Shown here: positions 25,427 to 33,302 of the stretch, piece after piece | How the letters are laid out: every line of letters begins with the position of its first letter | Numbering within the stretch: the stretch's first letter is position 1 | Assembly (NCBI GenBank): GCA_964582475.1 | Contig: CAZOQS010000001.1 | Coordinates: 372,001-436,000, forward strand | Direction of reading: 5' to 3' | Source of the DNA: JAGOTP01 sp964582475 | GTDB taxonomy: Bacteria > Patescibacteriota > Patescibacteriia > 2-12-FULL-60-25 | Length of the DNA: 64,000 nt | Translations under genes and position numbers: made by a program | Notes under the pieces: generated by a model | The model's database searches: none | The model's input: only the letters and a program-made list of their open reading frames with translations | What the model was told of the DNA's origin: nothing

Positions 25427-26095
25427 ATGATCATCATTCGGTTCGTTAAGTGGTTCTGCCTCGCCATCCTCACCCTCGCCTTCAGCCTCATCGGTCTCTC
25501 GGCCCTGCGGCTGCTCCTGTCCCTCGTGGACAAGGTTGCGGTGTGGGGTGGCTACCACTTCGCCTACTGGCGACCCCTCGGAGGCTCCCCGCTCGACGGG
25601 CCGATCTTCGCGGCCTGGCTCGGGGTGCTGATCTGCCTCGGGATCGTCTGTTGGCTCACCGTCTGGTGTCTGGCCGACAGGCCGATTCACTGGGCGACCG
25701 TTCTGCTCCTGTGCGTGCTCACGACCGGCGTCAGCTGGTTCCTGATCACCCACGGTGCCTTCACGGACTTGATCCTGGGCGCCTTCGTCGTGGCCCTCAT
25801 CAGCTTCACGCTGATGATCATCGCCAAGCTCTTCGGCTTTAACCGGCTGGGGAGGTGGCTGGGCGAGAAGGGGAAGTGGTGGTGGAAGAGCGTGATCGTC
25901 CCCTGGATGGCGGTGCCCCTCGTGGGCTTCGTCTTCTGGTGGATTCCGCTGGTACTGCTCTGGTGCTTCGCGCCAGGCTTTCACGCCACCGTGCTGAACG
26001 AGACGGTCCCGTGGGTCATCCGCTGGATCCTCTATCCGGTCGCTGAACTGCTCGTGGACGCCGTCCGCGAGGTCTGGCACCTCGTCCGCTCGTAA
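25427..26095 (+). CDS. Polytopic membrane protein of a GC-rich island, unknown family
   Basis: 222 residues with about five or six hydrophobic segments (near residues 5-30, 60-80, 85-105, 112-132, 155-185). It is unusually rich in Trp (for example KWWWKS and WVIRWILYP). I do not recognise a family. Of the first 30 codons, 27 end in G or C, against 12 of 30 in the trmB-like gene just upstream, so the region differs in origin or selection from its neighbours. It has its own consensus promoter, a long structured leader and a Shine-Dalgarno. It is followed 26 bases later by a small membrane protein. Confidence 0.72.
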   Translation: MIIIRFVKWFCLAILTLAFSLIGLSALRLLLSLVDKVAVWGGYHFAYWRPLGGSPLDGPIFAAWLGVLICLGIVCWLTVWCLADRPIHWATVLLLCVLTTGVSWFLITHGAFTDLILGAFVVALISFTLMIIAKLFGFNRLGRWLGEKGKWWWKSVIVPWMAVPLVGFVFWWIPLVLLWCFAPGFHATVLNETVPWVIRWILYPVAELLVDAVREVWHLVRS

Positions 26096-26121
26096 CAACG
26101 TCACGTCCTGAAAGGAGCTCG

Positions 26122-26361
26122 ATGCAACATCAAGAGGGGACCCGCCTCCCCGAACAATTGTTCAATGGCGGCGCCAACGACACGCAAGACAACGTCGCGC
26201 GTGGCCTCGAGTCGATCGGTGTTCCCCCGAGCATCGCTCGTCCGATTGGCCACGGCTACGTCATCGTCTTCATCGTCGTGGCGTTCCTCCTCCTCGTCCG
26301 CTTCTTCCGGAAGGTCGGGCCCTTCGCCCGTCCGCCCAAGAAGAAAAAGAAGAAGAGGTAG
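26122..26361 (+). CDS. Small single-pass membrane protein with poly-Lys tail
   Basis: 79 residues. A polar N-terminus (QEGTRLPEQLFNGGANDTQD) leads to one membrane helix (about residues 46-62, YVIVFIVVAFLLLVRFF) and a basic tail ending KKKKKKR, so the C-terminus is probably cytoplasmic. Shine-Dalgarno AAAGGAG lies five bases before the ATG. Third codon positions are nearly all G/C, as in the upstream membrane protein, with which it forms a two-gene operon. The family is unknown. The poly-Lys end could touch nucleic acid or phospholipid head groups. Confidence 0.7.
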   Translation: MQHQEGTRLPEQLFNGGANDTQDNVARGLESIGVPPSIARPIGHGYVIVFIVVAFLLLVRFFRKVGPFARPPKKKKKKR

Positions 26362-26477
26362 ATGTTCCTTCCCGCGCCCAAAGCGCATTCGGCAGCTGTC
26401 CCCCGGTCAGCCGCCGTCTCCTCTCTCACCGGGTTCGCTCTCTACAGATCACTCGCTGGTCTTCAGAGAACGGAAGA

Positions 26478-26514
26478 AAGAACTACCATGGCTTGCCCCT
26501 CTGGTGGTTCTTTT
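26478..26514 (+). terminator. Terminator of the two-gene island operon
   Basis: AAGAACTACC (to 26487) pairs with GGTGGTTCTT (26503-26512, one G-U pair), followed by TTGTATTCTTT. It lies 117 bases after the stop of the 79-residue protein. The next -10 box overlaps its U-tract. Confidence 0.7.
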
Positions 26515-26515
26515 G

Positions 26516-26521
26516 TATTCT
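26516..26521 (+). promoter_or_regulatory. -10 box TATTCT, six bases before ATG
   Basis: TATTCT ends at 26521 and the next gene's ATG is at 26528, the leaderless spacing seen repeatedly in this window. Confidence 0.4.
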
Positions 26522-26527
26522 TTAGGT

Positions 26528-26863
26528 ATGTCTATCCAGCCTTCACGCATTCTCACGCAGTGCCCCCTTTGCCAGTCGGCCTATGATGAGGCTGGAATTC
26601 GGTTAGTGGGGGAGCAGGGTGCGACGAAGCTCTTTCACTGCAGCTGCCAGACCTGTGGACGAGCTATGCTGGCCGTGGTGCTCGAAGCCTCCGGGGTGGT
26701 CAGCTCGGTCGGGGTTGTTACAGACCTCGAAGCGGCTGATGCCAAGCGTTTTCACGATGCTACGCCGATCTCGGTCGACGAGTGTTTGCGCTTCCATGTA
26801 CAGCTGGAAGACGAGAGCCGAGCCCTGTGTCACGCGCTCTTCACCCCACCCAAAGCCGCCTGA
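26528..26863 (+). CDS. Small putative zinc-ribbon protein
   Basis: 111 residues starting MSIQPSRILTQ. Two Cys pairs, CPLC at residues 11-14 and CSCQTC about 30 residues later, could form a zinc ribbon. The rest is soluble and acidic. Codon use is like the resident genes, not the island just upstream. I chose the ATG at 26528 because longer in-frame versions run back through the island terminator and the 79-residue gene in a different frame. It stands alone before rplY. Function unknown; a nucleic-acid or protein-binding adaptor is possible. Confidence 0.7.
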   Translation: MSIQPSRILTQCPLCQSAYDEAGIRLVGEQGATKLFHCSCQTCGRAMLAVVLEASGVVSSVGVVTDLEAADAKRFHDATPISVDECLRFHVQLEDESRALCHALFTPPKAA

Positions 26864-26901
26864 ACGGAGTTTTTTCCCTAAAATCAGTCAAATTTCCCAC
26901 G

Positions 26902-26926
26902 AATCCCGTCCCTTGACGGGATTTCG
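26902..26926 (+). terminator. Possible weak terminator
   Basis: AATCCCGTC (26902-26910) pairs with GACGGGATT (26915-26923), followed by TCGATTTCC. The U-tract is weak, so it could also be part of the leader of rplY. Confidence 0.45.
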
Positions 26927-26961
26927 ATTTCCCCGTATCGTTAAGCCACTTTTTTGAATTT

Positions 26962-27639
26962 ATGAAATACGAGATCACCGCAGAAACACGTACGAATATT
27001 GGACGCCGTTCCAAGGATGAATTGAAGAAAATGCGCATCCCAGCGGCAATGTATGGCAAGGGCGTTCCAAGCCAGGTTATTACCTTGCCTAAGTCTGCGT
27101 TTGTGAAAATGTACGCCGCCGCTGGATTCTCCAGCTTGGTCGACATTGCGGTCGACGGAAAATCTCCCGTGAAGGCGGTTATCAAAGAGATCCAGTTGCA
27201 CCCATTGACCAACGAAATCGTACACGCTGATTTTCACCAGATCCGCATGGACGAAAAAATGACGGTTCGTATCCCTCTCGTCTTCATCGGTGAATCGATC
27301 GCGGTGAAGGGACTTGGAGGAACTTTGATCAAATCCATGGACGAAGTCGAAGTCAGCTGTTTGCCAGCCGATCTTCCACACGAAATCACGGTTGACCTTT
27401 CAACGCTCGCGACCTTCGAAGACTCCATCGCGGTTTCCTCGCTCAAGCTGTCCAAGGGTGTCGAAATCCTCTCAGACGAGAACGCAACGATCGCAACGGT
27501 CGCTCGTCCAATGACAGAAGATGAATTGAAGAAACTTGATGAACCAGTTGTCGCTGACTTGTCCGCGATCAAGTCCGAAGCCGACTTGAAGAAGGAAGAA
27601 GCCGCCAAGAAAGAAGCCGAGGAAAAAGCAGCAGAATAG
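26962..27639 (+). CDS. rplY: 50S ribosomal protein L25 (Ctc type)
   Basis: 5S rRNA-binding protein of the large subunit. At 225 residues it is the long general-stress (Ctc) form: an N-terminal L25 domain (ETRTNIGRRSKDELKKMRIP, then AAMYGKGVPSQVITLP), the bridge VHADFHQIRMDEKMTVRIPL, and a beta-rich C-terminal TL5 domain (GGTLIKSMDEVEVSCLPADL). It ends in a Lys/Glu/Ala-rich tail. A single gene between a putative zinc-ribbon protein and a DUF3048 gene. Confidence 0.95.
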   Translation: MKYEITAETRTNIGRRSKDELKKMRIPAAMYGKGVPSQVITLPKSAFVKMYAAAGFSSLVDIAVDGKSPVKAVIKEIQLHPLTNEIVHADFHQIRMDEKMTVRIPLVFIGESIAVKGLGGTLIKSMDEVEVSCLPADLPHEITVDLSTLATFEDSIAVSSLKLSKGVEILSDENATIATVARPMTEDELKKLDEPVVADLSAIKSEADLKKEEAAKKEAEEKAAE

Positions 27640-27641
27640 TG

Positions 27642-27647
27642 TATACT
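27642..27647 (+). promoter_or_regulatory. -10 box TATACT, seven bases before ATG
   Basis: TATACT at 27642-27647 immediately after the rplY stop. The DUF3048 ATG at 27655 is seven bases on, so the mRNA is probably leaderless. Confidence 0.5.
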
Positions 27648-27654
27648 CAGGGGC

Positions 27655-28770
27655 ATGCAACGCATGCCCCTTGTGTATCCAAGCAACCCGCCCACCAAGC
27701 AAGACGCAAAGAAGCGCTCCCAGCGACGAATTGTCGTGGGAGCGTGTTTGTTGGTAGCGGTTTCCGCGATTCTTCTCTACACCATTATCAATGGCAGTAC
27801 CCGGAGCAATAAACCGGATCCGTTTGTGGCAACGACGACGCCCTCAGGAGCGACTTCAACGAATCTTCTCGTACGCCGGATTGACGGTGTATTGGTTGCA
27901 CCGGGGACTGAAGCGCGTCGTCCGTTGAGTGTGATGATCGATAACCAGTTAGACGCGCAGCCGTGGTCCGGCGTTGATCAGGCCTCACTCGTGATTGAGT
28001 CACCAGTGGAAGGCGGTATTACGCGCCTCATGGCGTTCTTTGATCCAAGCTTGCCTACGTCAACCGTTATTGGGCCTGTACGAAGTGCGCGCCCGTATTT
28101 CGTTGATTGGGCGAAGGCCTGGGCGGCCGGTTACGCGCATGTCGGGGGAAGTCCAGAAGCGCTTGAGAAGATAAAAAAGTTAGGCAATACGTTTTCAAAC
28201 ATCGACGAAATGGCAAATAGCACGACCTTTTATCGTGATCGTACGAAACCTGCACCACATAATGTCTATTCAACGATTGATCAACTAGCGTTGACGATGG
28301 AGCGTCGCTACGGCACGAGCACGGCGGACTATACGGCGTGGCGCTTTGAGCCGCTTGCAACCTCGACGGACGCGGTCATCTCCGCTTCCTCGATTCGCAT
28401 CCCGTACGGGGGCTCATATTCTATTACCTGGCGTTATGACGCGGACCTAGGGCTCTATCGACGTTTGAGAGGGACGACTGTTCAGAAGACGCGGGAAGGG
28501 AAGGAGCTGCTGGCGGCCAACGTAGCGGTCATTAAAACAGACAGTCAGGTATTGGATGATAAGGGGAGATTGTCCGTTCGAACGGTCGGAAGCGGGGACG
28601 CGGTTCTCTATCGTGCAGGAAAAAAATACAGCGCTCGTTGGAGTCGTGCGCAAAATGAGTTGATTCGTTTTGAGGGGGCAGACGGTTCGGAATATCCGTT
28701 GACCGCCGGAACAACCTGGATCGAAGTAACGACGGATGATCGTATTTTTGGGGGCTTGGTACCGAATTAA
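27655..28770 (+). CDS. DUF3048 (YerB-like) membrane-anchored extracytoplasmic protein
   Basis: 371 residues. One N-terminal membrane helix (about 25-45, RRIVVGACLLVAVSAILLYT) anchors an extracytoplasmic domain of the DUF3048/YerB family. Its hallmarks are PLSVMIDNQLDAQPWSGVD, EGGITRLMAFFD and IGPVRSARPYFVDWAKAW, with the YAHVGGSPEAL motif. In Bacillus, YerB-like proteins are lipoproteins. Here there is no lipobox Cys, so it is a bitopic protein. Its stop overlaps the convergent prmC stop by a few bases. Role unknown. Confidence 0.88.
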   Translation: MQRMPLVYPSNPPTKQDAKKRSQRRIVVGACLLVAVSAILLYTIINGSTRSNKPDPFVATTTPSGATSTNLLVRRIDGVLVAPGTEARRPLSVMIDNQLDAQPWSGVDQASLVIESPVEGGITRLMAFFDPSLPTSTVIGPVRSARPYFVDWAKAWAAGYAHVGGSPEALEKIKKLGNTFSNIDEMANSTTFYRDRTKPAPHNVYSTIDQLALTMERRYGTSTADYTAWRFEPLATSTDAVISASSIRIPYGGSYSITWRYDADLGLYRRLRGTTVQKTREGKELLAANVAVIKTDSQVLDDKGRLSVRTVGSGDAVLYRAGKKYSARWSRAQNELIRFEGADGSEYPLTAGTTWIEVTTDDRIFGGLVPN

Positions 28771-29648
28771 GATTCGATACGGGTGAAGCGCTTTGCTGTG
28801 TTGTGATCCAGCTCGGTTGTAACGCGCGCTTCAGGAAAAAGTGTTTTTGCGTAGCGTGCGAGCTTCGTGGCTTGGCGCGGATCGTGCTCGAGTAAAATGA
28901 CGTCTCCTGTACGTCCTACGAGAAGTGCCTTCAGTTGTTCGAGAAGATCGTTAATAAGATGGAGCCCCTCATCTTCAGCGAAGAGAGCACTGAGTGGTTC
29001 ATAGTCTGTAACTTGTTTTTGCATTTTCGGCTGGTCAGCGAGAGGAAGATACGGGAGGTTGGCTAGGATGAGCCAGTGTTTTTCTTGATATGTTCGTAGC
29101 CAGCGCTTCACCGAGGGCGTCAACAGTGAGCCAGACGTGAAGGTCACGTTTTTGAGCTTGAGGCGTTTTGCATTTTTCTTTGCAACTTCGAGCGCCCCGG
29201 TAGAACGATCACTCGCGATGACGGGCAGAGTGGGGACAGAGGCGGCGACAGACAGAGCTAAGCAGCCGCTACCCGTTCCTACATCCCATGCAGCCCAGGC
29301 TGTTCCTGTGCCGACCTGCTCGATTGCAAGTTCAACGAGTCGTTCGCTTTCTGGGCGCGGGATGAGCACGCGCTTATCTACAAAAAAGAGTCGCCCAAAA
29401 AAGGGCGCATGCTTGAAGAGATAGGCGAGGGGCTCATGGGCGATGCGTCGTTCCGCGAGTTTTGAAATGGTTGTGAGTTGTTTTGTGGTGAGGATGACGT
29501 CTGGGTGAAGCGTAATCCACATACGATCTTGACCCAAAACAAACCCGACCAAGAGCTCCGCTTCAAACCAGCGCTGGTCGAGTGGGCGGATCGTTGAGGC
29601 GAGTGTTTTGACCAGATGGGTCGTGAGGGCACGGACCGTAGGAAGCAT
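28767..29648 (-). CDS. prmC: Peptide chain release factor N5-glutamine methyltransferase
   Basis: Methylates the GGQ glutamine of release factors RF1/RF2. 293 residues from the ATG at 29648. An upstream in-frame start at 29690 adds 14 unconserved residues. The N-terminal helical domain has the EPLAYLFKHAPFFGRLFFV block, then IPRPESERLVE. The SAM-binding motif is WDVGTGSGCLALSVA, and the catalytic motif reads NLPY, not the classical NPPY; it is followed by DYEPLSALFAEDEG, which fixes the family. The 3' end overlaps the DUF3048 gene. Confidence 0.92.
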   Translation of the reverse strand: MLPTVRALTTHLVKTLASTIRPLDQRWFEAELLVGFVLGQDRMWITLHPDVILTTKQLTTISKLAERRIAHEPLAYLFKHAPFFGRLFFVDKRVLIPRPESERLVELAIEQVGTGTAWAAWDVGTGSGCLALSVAASVPTLPVIASDRSTGALEVAKKNAKRLKLKNVTFTSGSLLTPSVKRWLRTYQEKHWLILANLPYLPLADQPKMQKQVTDYEPLSALFAEDEGLHLINDLLEQLKALLVGRTGDVILLEHDPRQATKLARYAKTLFPEARVTTELDHNTAKRFTRIES

Positions 29649-29724
29649 AGGGATAATGGCAGTGTACGAGGTTGTAGGCGATCTTGTCACCTAGGAGCCG
29701 ATTCGCTATGCTCGTTCCGCATTC

Positions 29725-29801
29725 GGACGTTTAGCTCAGCTGGTTAGAGCGTACGATTCACATTCGTAAGGTCGGTGGTTCGATCCCACCAACGTCCACC
29801 A
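29725..29801 (+). tRNA. tRNA-Val (anticodon CAC)
   Basis: Acceptor GGACGTT pairs with AACGTCC, discriminator A and encoded CCA. D-arm GCTCAGCTGGTTAGAGC, anticodon loop TTCACAT (anticodon CAC), T-arm GGTGGTTCGATCCCACC. TATGCT near 29707 is a candidate -10 box. Confidence 0.95.
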
Positions 29802-29837
29802 TCACAAAGCATAATGGTTTTTCAGAAGCCATTTGGC

Positions 29838-29870
29838 GGGCCGAGCTTAGCTCGGCCCATTGTGTTTTTA
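29838..29870 (+). terminator. Rho-independent terminator after tRNA-Val
   Basis: GGGCCGAGC (29838-29846) pairs with GCTCGGCCC (29850-29858) around TTA, followed by ATTGTGTTTTTA. Confidence 0.85.
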
Positions 29871-29890
29871 TACCACCCACCATCATGTTT

Positions 29891-30517
29891 TTAGAGTGAG
29901 AAAGAGCTTGGGCTGATACAGGCATTGAGTTCCTTCAAAGAAATTGCTCCCTCACGAATAAGAGATAGCTCTCCTTCTTGGCTACAAGTAATAATGGTTG
30001 AAGGCGTTTGCAAAAGTTCGTGGTCTGTTTCAATGACCATGTCTAAGTGCTCTCCGAACTCAGCGCGTATCTGTTGTGCGTTTAAGAAAAATGGCTCTCC
30101 ACTGATATTGGCGGAAGTCGCAACAATAGGAAAGTCGAGTAGTTGAGTAATGGCTCCAATAAGCGGGTCAGGGGATAGTCGCAGGGCGATGGACCGAGTT
30201 TCGCTTACAATATGATGGTGTAAACGCACTTCTTCTTTTAGGGGAAGTACGATTGTTAATGGCCCGGGCCAGAAGGTGTCTATGATTCGCTTTGCTGCAA
30301 AAGGTATAACAGCGAGCTGGTGTATCTGCTTCAGAGATCCCGTAATACAGATTACACGCTTCGAAGACGAGCGCTGTTTGAGTGAGAAGAGCTTATCAAG
30401 TGCTTTTTCGCTTCGCGGATCACAGCAGAGGCCGTAAATCGTCTCAGTTGGAAGAGCGATGACTCCACCCTGGTGCAGGCAGGCGGCGATCTGTTGGACA
30501 TTCTTTTGTGGGCTCAT
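29891..30517 (-). CDS. tsaC: Threonylcarbamoyl-AMP synthase, Sua5/YrdC/TsaC family
   Basis: Makes threonylcarbamoyl-AMP from Thr, bicarbonate and ATP for the universal t6A37 tRNA modification. 208 residues with the YrdC fold: GGVIALPTETIYGLCCDPRS, then LFSLKQRSSSKRVI, and the later TSANISGEPFFLNAQQI. There is no C-terminal Sua5 extension. Codon use looks slightly more AT-rich than in the neighbours. Promoter TTGACA/TATCAT lies 65-95 bases upstream, and there is no Shine-Dalgarno before the ATG. Confidence 0.92.
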   Translation of the reverse strand: MSPQKNVQQIAACLHQGGVIALPTETIYGLCCDPRSEKALDKLFSLKQRSSSKRVICITGSLKQIHQLAVIPFAAKRIIDTFWPGPLTIVLPLKEEVRLHHHIVSETRSIALRLSPDPLIGAITQLLDFPIVATSANISGEPFFLNAQQIRAEFGEHLDMVIETDHELLQTPSTIITCSQEGELSLIREGAISLKELNACISPSSFSL

Positions 30518-30581
30518 ACGATTTTTTATTTGCTTATTTTAGCCAAATTATTGGGCACGGATATTTTTTCTACTTGCACGT

Positions 30582-30610
30582 ATGATAGCAGATTTATAAT
30601 ATAATGTCAA
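30582..30610 (-). promoter_or_regulatory. Consensus sigma70-like promoter of tsaC
   Basis: Minus strand: TTGACA at 30610-30605, 17-base spacer, TATCAT at 30587-30582. Transcription should start near 30575, giving a leader of about 58 bases with no Shine-Dalgarno. Confidence 0.75.
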
Positions 30611-30684
30611 TAGCTGGTTACACGGCCCACATGCAGGAGGGGTGAATTGAGGGAAAGTCCGTTTTTTGGTATTGTGTACGCAGT

Positions 30685-30978
30685 ATGGCTCAACTCATCG
30701 CTGTTGGAATCGGTATCCTCGTGCTGATCATAGGGTTCACGATTTATCGTATTGGTCTGGAAATCCTTGATGAAGGGGATTATTTTTTCTACGCCGTCGG
30801 GTTCTTTCTCATCTTGTTCACGGTCTGCGGATTGGCGTTGTACTTCCTGGTGCCGCGTCCACCTCGAACGGCTGATCTGAGTACGATTGCTCCCGCGCGT
30901 GTCGTAGATGGCTTGAGTGAGTTTGCAGATCGATCATATAGATCTTCGGGTGAATCGATTGTGTATTCCGGTGAGTAG
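30685..30978 (+). CDS. Small two-helix membrane protein, unknown
   Basis: 97 residues with two membrane helices (about 3-24 and 33-57) and a polar C-terminal tail. The family is not recognised. TGGTATTGT ends nine bases before the ATG, in line with the short-leader promoters of resident genes. It ends in a bidirectional terminator shared with the convergent glycosyltransferase-like gene. Not co-transcribed with its neighbours. Confidence 0.7.
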   Translation: MAQLIAVGIGILVLIIGFTIYRIGLEILDEGDYFFYAVGFFLILFTVCGLALYFLVPRPPRTADLSTIAPARVVDGLSEFADRSYRSSGESIVYSGE

Positions 30979-30992
30979 GTGAATACGCAAAT

Positions 30993-31021
30993 AAAACAAC
31001 CGAGCTGAGCTCGGTTGTTTT
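30993..31021. terminator. Bidirectional terminator
   Basis: AAAACAACCGAG pairs with CTCGGTTGTTTT with U-tracts on both strands. It serves the small membrane protein on the plus strand and the 433-residue protein gene on the minus strand. Confidence 0.88.
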
Positions 31022-31022
31022 A

Positions 31023-32324
31023 TTACTCTGGAATCGTTGCGTGTAGGGGCTCTTCGTGTGGCAGTTTTCCGTGGAGCAGTTCCTTTAGACGTTCATAGCC
31101 CATCGAGGGAGCAGAACCATATCCGTTCCAGGCGAGGCGCGCGAGTCCGCCGGAGCGCTTCCAATCCATGAGCCATTCACTGAGTGTTTCAAGTTCGAGC
31201 GGGGGGAGGCCGGCTTGGACGCCGCGAACCCAGGCGTAGCGCGCTTCTTCTTGTCCTCCGATGGGAGGTTGAATGATCACAGGGAGCCCCAGTCCAACGT
31301 AGAAAACCCAGGGGTTAGGGGCAGTCCAGAGAACATCCATTTCAGGAATGAGTTTTGTAAACGACTGGAACGCGACGCCTGCATCTTTATGAGCGTGTAC
31401 GACGATCGAGGAGCCAAGATGACGATGAAGGGTTTGATTGCGCGCGATGGCTTCAATTGAGCGTGCGCGAGCAAGATCCGTACCAGCAAAAACATGAATG
31501 GTCAGTTCACCGCTACGAATCGCTTTTCCTGCTCCTTCGAGCAAGCGGAGAAGGTCATGCGTGCGCCATCCGCTATCGGCGATCACTCCGAGGGAGAGCG
31601 GTCGCTGCGTGCGCGTTTGCTTCTTGTGAGGCTTGAAGATGCGTTCCGGATCGAGACGACTGATGCGTGCCTCGACGTCGGTATGTAATCCTTTGGAAGA
31701 GACGCTGTACGGGGAGAGCGGGAGACCAAAATGGTGAATGTTTGCTGCCGGGACGCCGTATGCCTGGAGACGTTCTTCGGCCATCTGGGTGGGGACAATC
31801 CACTGGATGCGGGTGTGTGCGGGTTCGAGTGGGGCCCAGGCACGCGATGGGTCCGCCGTGTGGCAGATGAGATAGATCGGTCCAGGATAGTTATGTACCT
31901 CGGCACTAAACGCCATCACCTGCGAGCTTGTAACGAGGGGAAAAGGGGTCTCTGCGAGCTGTTGAACAAAATCACGACCGAGTCCCTGCGTTTGCAAGAA
32001 ATAATAAAATTCAACTAAGCGTCGTGTCCAGGCAGCTTGTTCGCGTTGTGGATAGCGTGGAGGGAGGCGATGCACGAAGCGTTCAGTCAAGCGCCGAAGC
32101 GACGGACCGATCACTGGAATTCCTCCTAAGGAAGACAGGAGTGACGGCTGCTCTTGGAGGTGTGTCCAGAGCGCTTGATCACGGCTCGGGATCCCTGGGT
32201 AGCGATCCGCACGCAAGATCTCGCCTTTGCGCGCAAAGGGACGACAGGCCTGAGCGATCGTATCCACGCCTCTTCCGAGCGGCGCCGACACAACCCAGGC
32301 ATCAAAAGAACGACGGGTTGCCAT
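31023..32324 (-). CDS. Putative GT-B-fold glycosyltransferase
   Basis: 433 residues, no membrane segment. The layout resembles GT-B enzymes of the MurG / monogalactosyldiacylglycerol-synthase kind. There is an N-terminal half with VTSSQVMAFSAEVHN and a CHTADPSRAWAP stretch, a middle IQWIVPTQMAEERLQAYGV, and a C-terminal half ending in a donor-like site (WTAPNPWVFYVGLGLPVIIQ, then PPIGGQEEARYAW). No family could be named with certainty. The ATG at 32324 lies seven bases from a TGGTATACT promoter. It may add a sugar to a membrane lipid. Confidence 0.7.
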   Translation of the reverse strand: MATRRSFDAWVVSAPLGRGVDTIAQACRPFARKGEILRADRYPGIPSRDQALWTHLQEQPSLLSSLGGIPVIGPSLRRLTERFVHRLPPRYPQREQAAWTRRLVEFYYFLQTQGLGRDFVQQLAETPFPLVTSSQVMAFSAEVHNYPGPIYLICHTADPSRAWAPLEPAHTRIQWIVPTQMAEERLQAYGVPAANIHHFGLPLSPYSVSSKGLHTDVEARISRLDPERIFKPHKKQTRTQRPLSLGVIADSGWRTHDLLRLLEGAGKAIRSGELTIHVFAGTDLARARSIEAIARNQTLHRHLGSSIVVHAHKDAGVAFQSFTKLIPEMDVLWTAPNPWVFYVGLGLPVIIQPPIGGQEEARYAWVRGVQAGLPPLELETLSEWLMDWKRSGGLARLAWNGYGSAPSMGYERLKELLHGKLPHEEPLHATIPE

Positions 32325-32331
32325 GTCCGTC

Positions 32332-32340
32332 AGTATACCA
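32332..32340 (-). promoter_or_regulatory. Extended -10 promoter TGGTATACT (minus)
   Basis: TGG-TATACT on the minus strand, seven bases before the ATG at 32324. No -35 match and no Shine-Dalgarno; leaderless start likely. Confidence 0.6.
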
Positions 32341-32347
32341 CGTTCTT

Positions 32348-32797
32348 CTATTTTTTTGCTCGGCGTGGACGTTTTGTTTTTGGCGAAGCAGAAGTGCTCG
32401 TAGAGGCCATGTCGATCTCTTTGGTGTAGCGATCAAAATGATCGTCGTAGTTTTTTTCAATGCGCTCTTCCAGCTGACTTGGAGTGAGTGGGGGGAGTTG
32501 ATTTCCGAGCTCCTGTTCGGTTTCTTGGCGTGCACGATGCCAAGCCCATTCGTCTGTATAGGCGTACCAACTGTATTCCCACAGGCGATCTTCTTCCTCA
32601 TGGAAAAAGGCATGTGCTTCTTCTTCACCCATCTCAAGTAAGCGCTCTAAATGTGCGAGGAGGGCCGGTGGCTCCTTGCTGTCTTCTCCGTGCTCTCGTC
32701 GGAAGGTCTCATCGACGACGTAACGTTCAAGTAAGGCTCGGTGAAGTTCAACGAGCTGATCACGATTCAAGCCGAGCGAGTAAAAAGCGTCAGTCAT
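32348..32797 (-). CDS. Hypothetical acidic protein
   Basis: 149 residues, no signal or membrane segment, rich in Glu, Trp and Tyr in the middle (EEEDRLWEYSWYAYTDEWAW) with a basic tail (KTKRPRRAKK). Probably a helical cytoplasmic protein. I recognise no family. Its start is seven bases from the stop of the pseudopilin-like gene upstream on the same strand, so the gene is in an operon with that gene and DUF5671. Confidence 0.68.
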   Translation of the reverse strand: MTDAFYSLGLNRDQLVELHRALLERYVVDETFRREHGEDSKEPPALLAHLERLLEMGEEEAHAFFHEEEDRLWEYSWYAYTDEWAWHRARQETEQELGNQLPPLTPSQLEERIEKNYDDHFDRYTKEIDMASTSTSASPKTKRPRRAKK

Positions 32798-32803
32798 AGG
32801 GCC

Positions 32804-33301
32804 TTAGAGCGAGGGGAGAGGTCTTGGGTAGACGGGTTCAGTCGGATAAATACGGACACGGAACTCGTAGCAGGTTCTTCCGGCCCCGTGGACGGTGAAG
32901 GTTGGATTGCTGGCGAAGTCTTTGGTAGGCGGCAAGGGGACGGGCTGCTGATCCTCTTGTGTTGGAAGATCGAACGTTGCGCAGAGTTCGTAGGTACTGG
33001 TGCTTGTATTTAGCAGTCGGTATTCGTAGAGCGCGCCGGTCGTTGGGTCGCGAAGTTCTGTCATGAGATAGGGCTGGGCTTGTGCTAAGGCCTCGAGGGT
33101 GGGAGGAAGCCCGCCTTTTGTTTGCGCATGCGTATCAAGGGCATTCGAGAGTTGTGTCAGGCTAGAAACGCGACGTTCATCCAACGTTATACGCCGACGA
33201 TTTGCCGGTGACCCAGAGACGTACAGCCCCGCGATGATAGCGGCGATAATCACGCCACAAACACCCCAGCGAACAATGCGGATAGCGATAGGTGTGTGCA
33301 T
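32804..33301 (-). CDS. Pseudopilin-like single-pass membrane protein
   Basis: 165 residues. An N-terminal membrane helix (about 9-29) is followed by DERRVSSLTQLSNALDTHAQ and a globular domain with DPTTGALYEYRL and YELCATF. This is the arrangement of minor pilins and type II-secretion-type pseudopilins, in which a long helix packs under a beta sheet. There is no prepilin-peptidase site (GF-x3-E), so it may be a pilin-derived membrane protein and not a true pilin. It abuts the DUF5671 gene. Confidence 0.7.
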   Translation of the reverse strand: MHTPIAIRIVRWGVCGVIIAAIIAGLYVSGSPANRRRITLDERRVSSLTQLSNALDTHAQTKGGLPPTLEALAQAQPYLMTELRDPTTGALYEYRLLNTSTSTYELCATFDLPTQEDQQPVPLPPTKDFASNPTFTVHGAGRTCYEFRVRIYPTEPVYPRPLPSL

Positions 33302-33302
33302 A

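Noticed and set aside
25412..26104. Long minus-strand ORF antisense to the 222-residue membrane protein
   Set aside because: Mirror frame caused by high GC third positions; no start signals, and composition (Asp/Glu/His/Arg/Pro) typical of antisense frames.
29027..29120. NLPY in place of NPPY in PrmC as a sign of inactivity
   Set aside because: NLPY also occurs in active methyltransferases of related folds, and the rest of the family motifs are intact.
30649..30660. GAGGGAAAGTCC, resembling the conserved 5' core of RNase P RNA
   Set aside because: No matching 3' core strand or surrounding helices, and only about 25 bases before a protein start; coincidental similarity.
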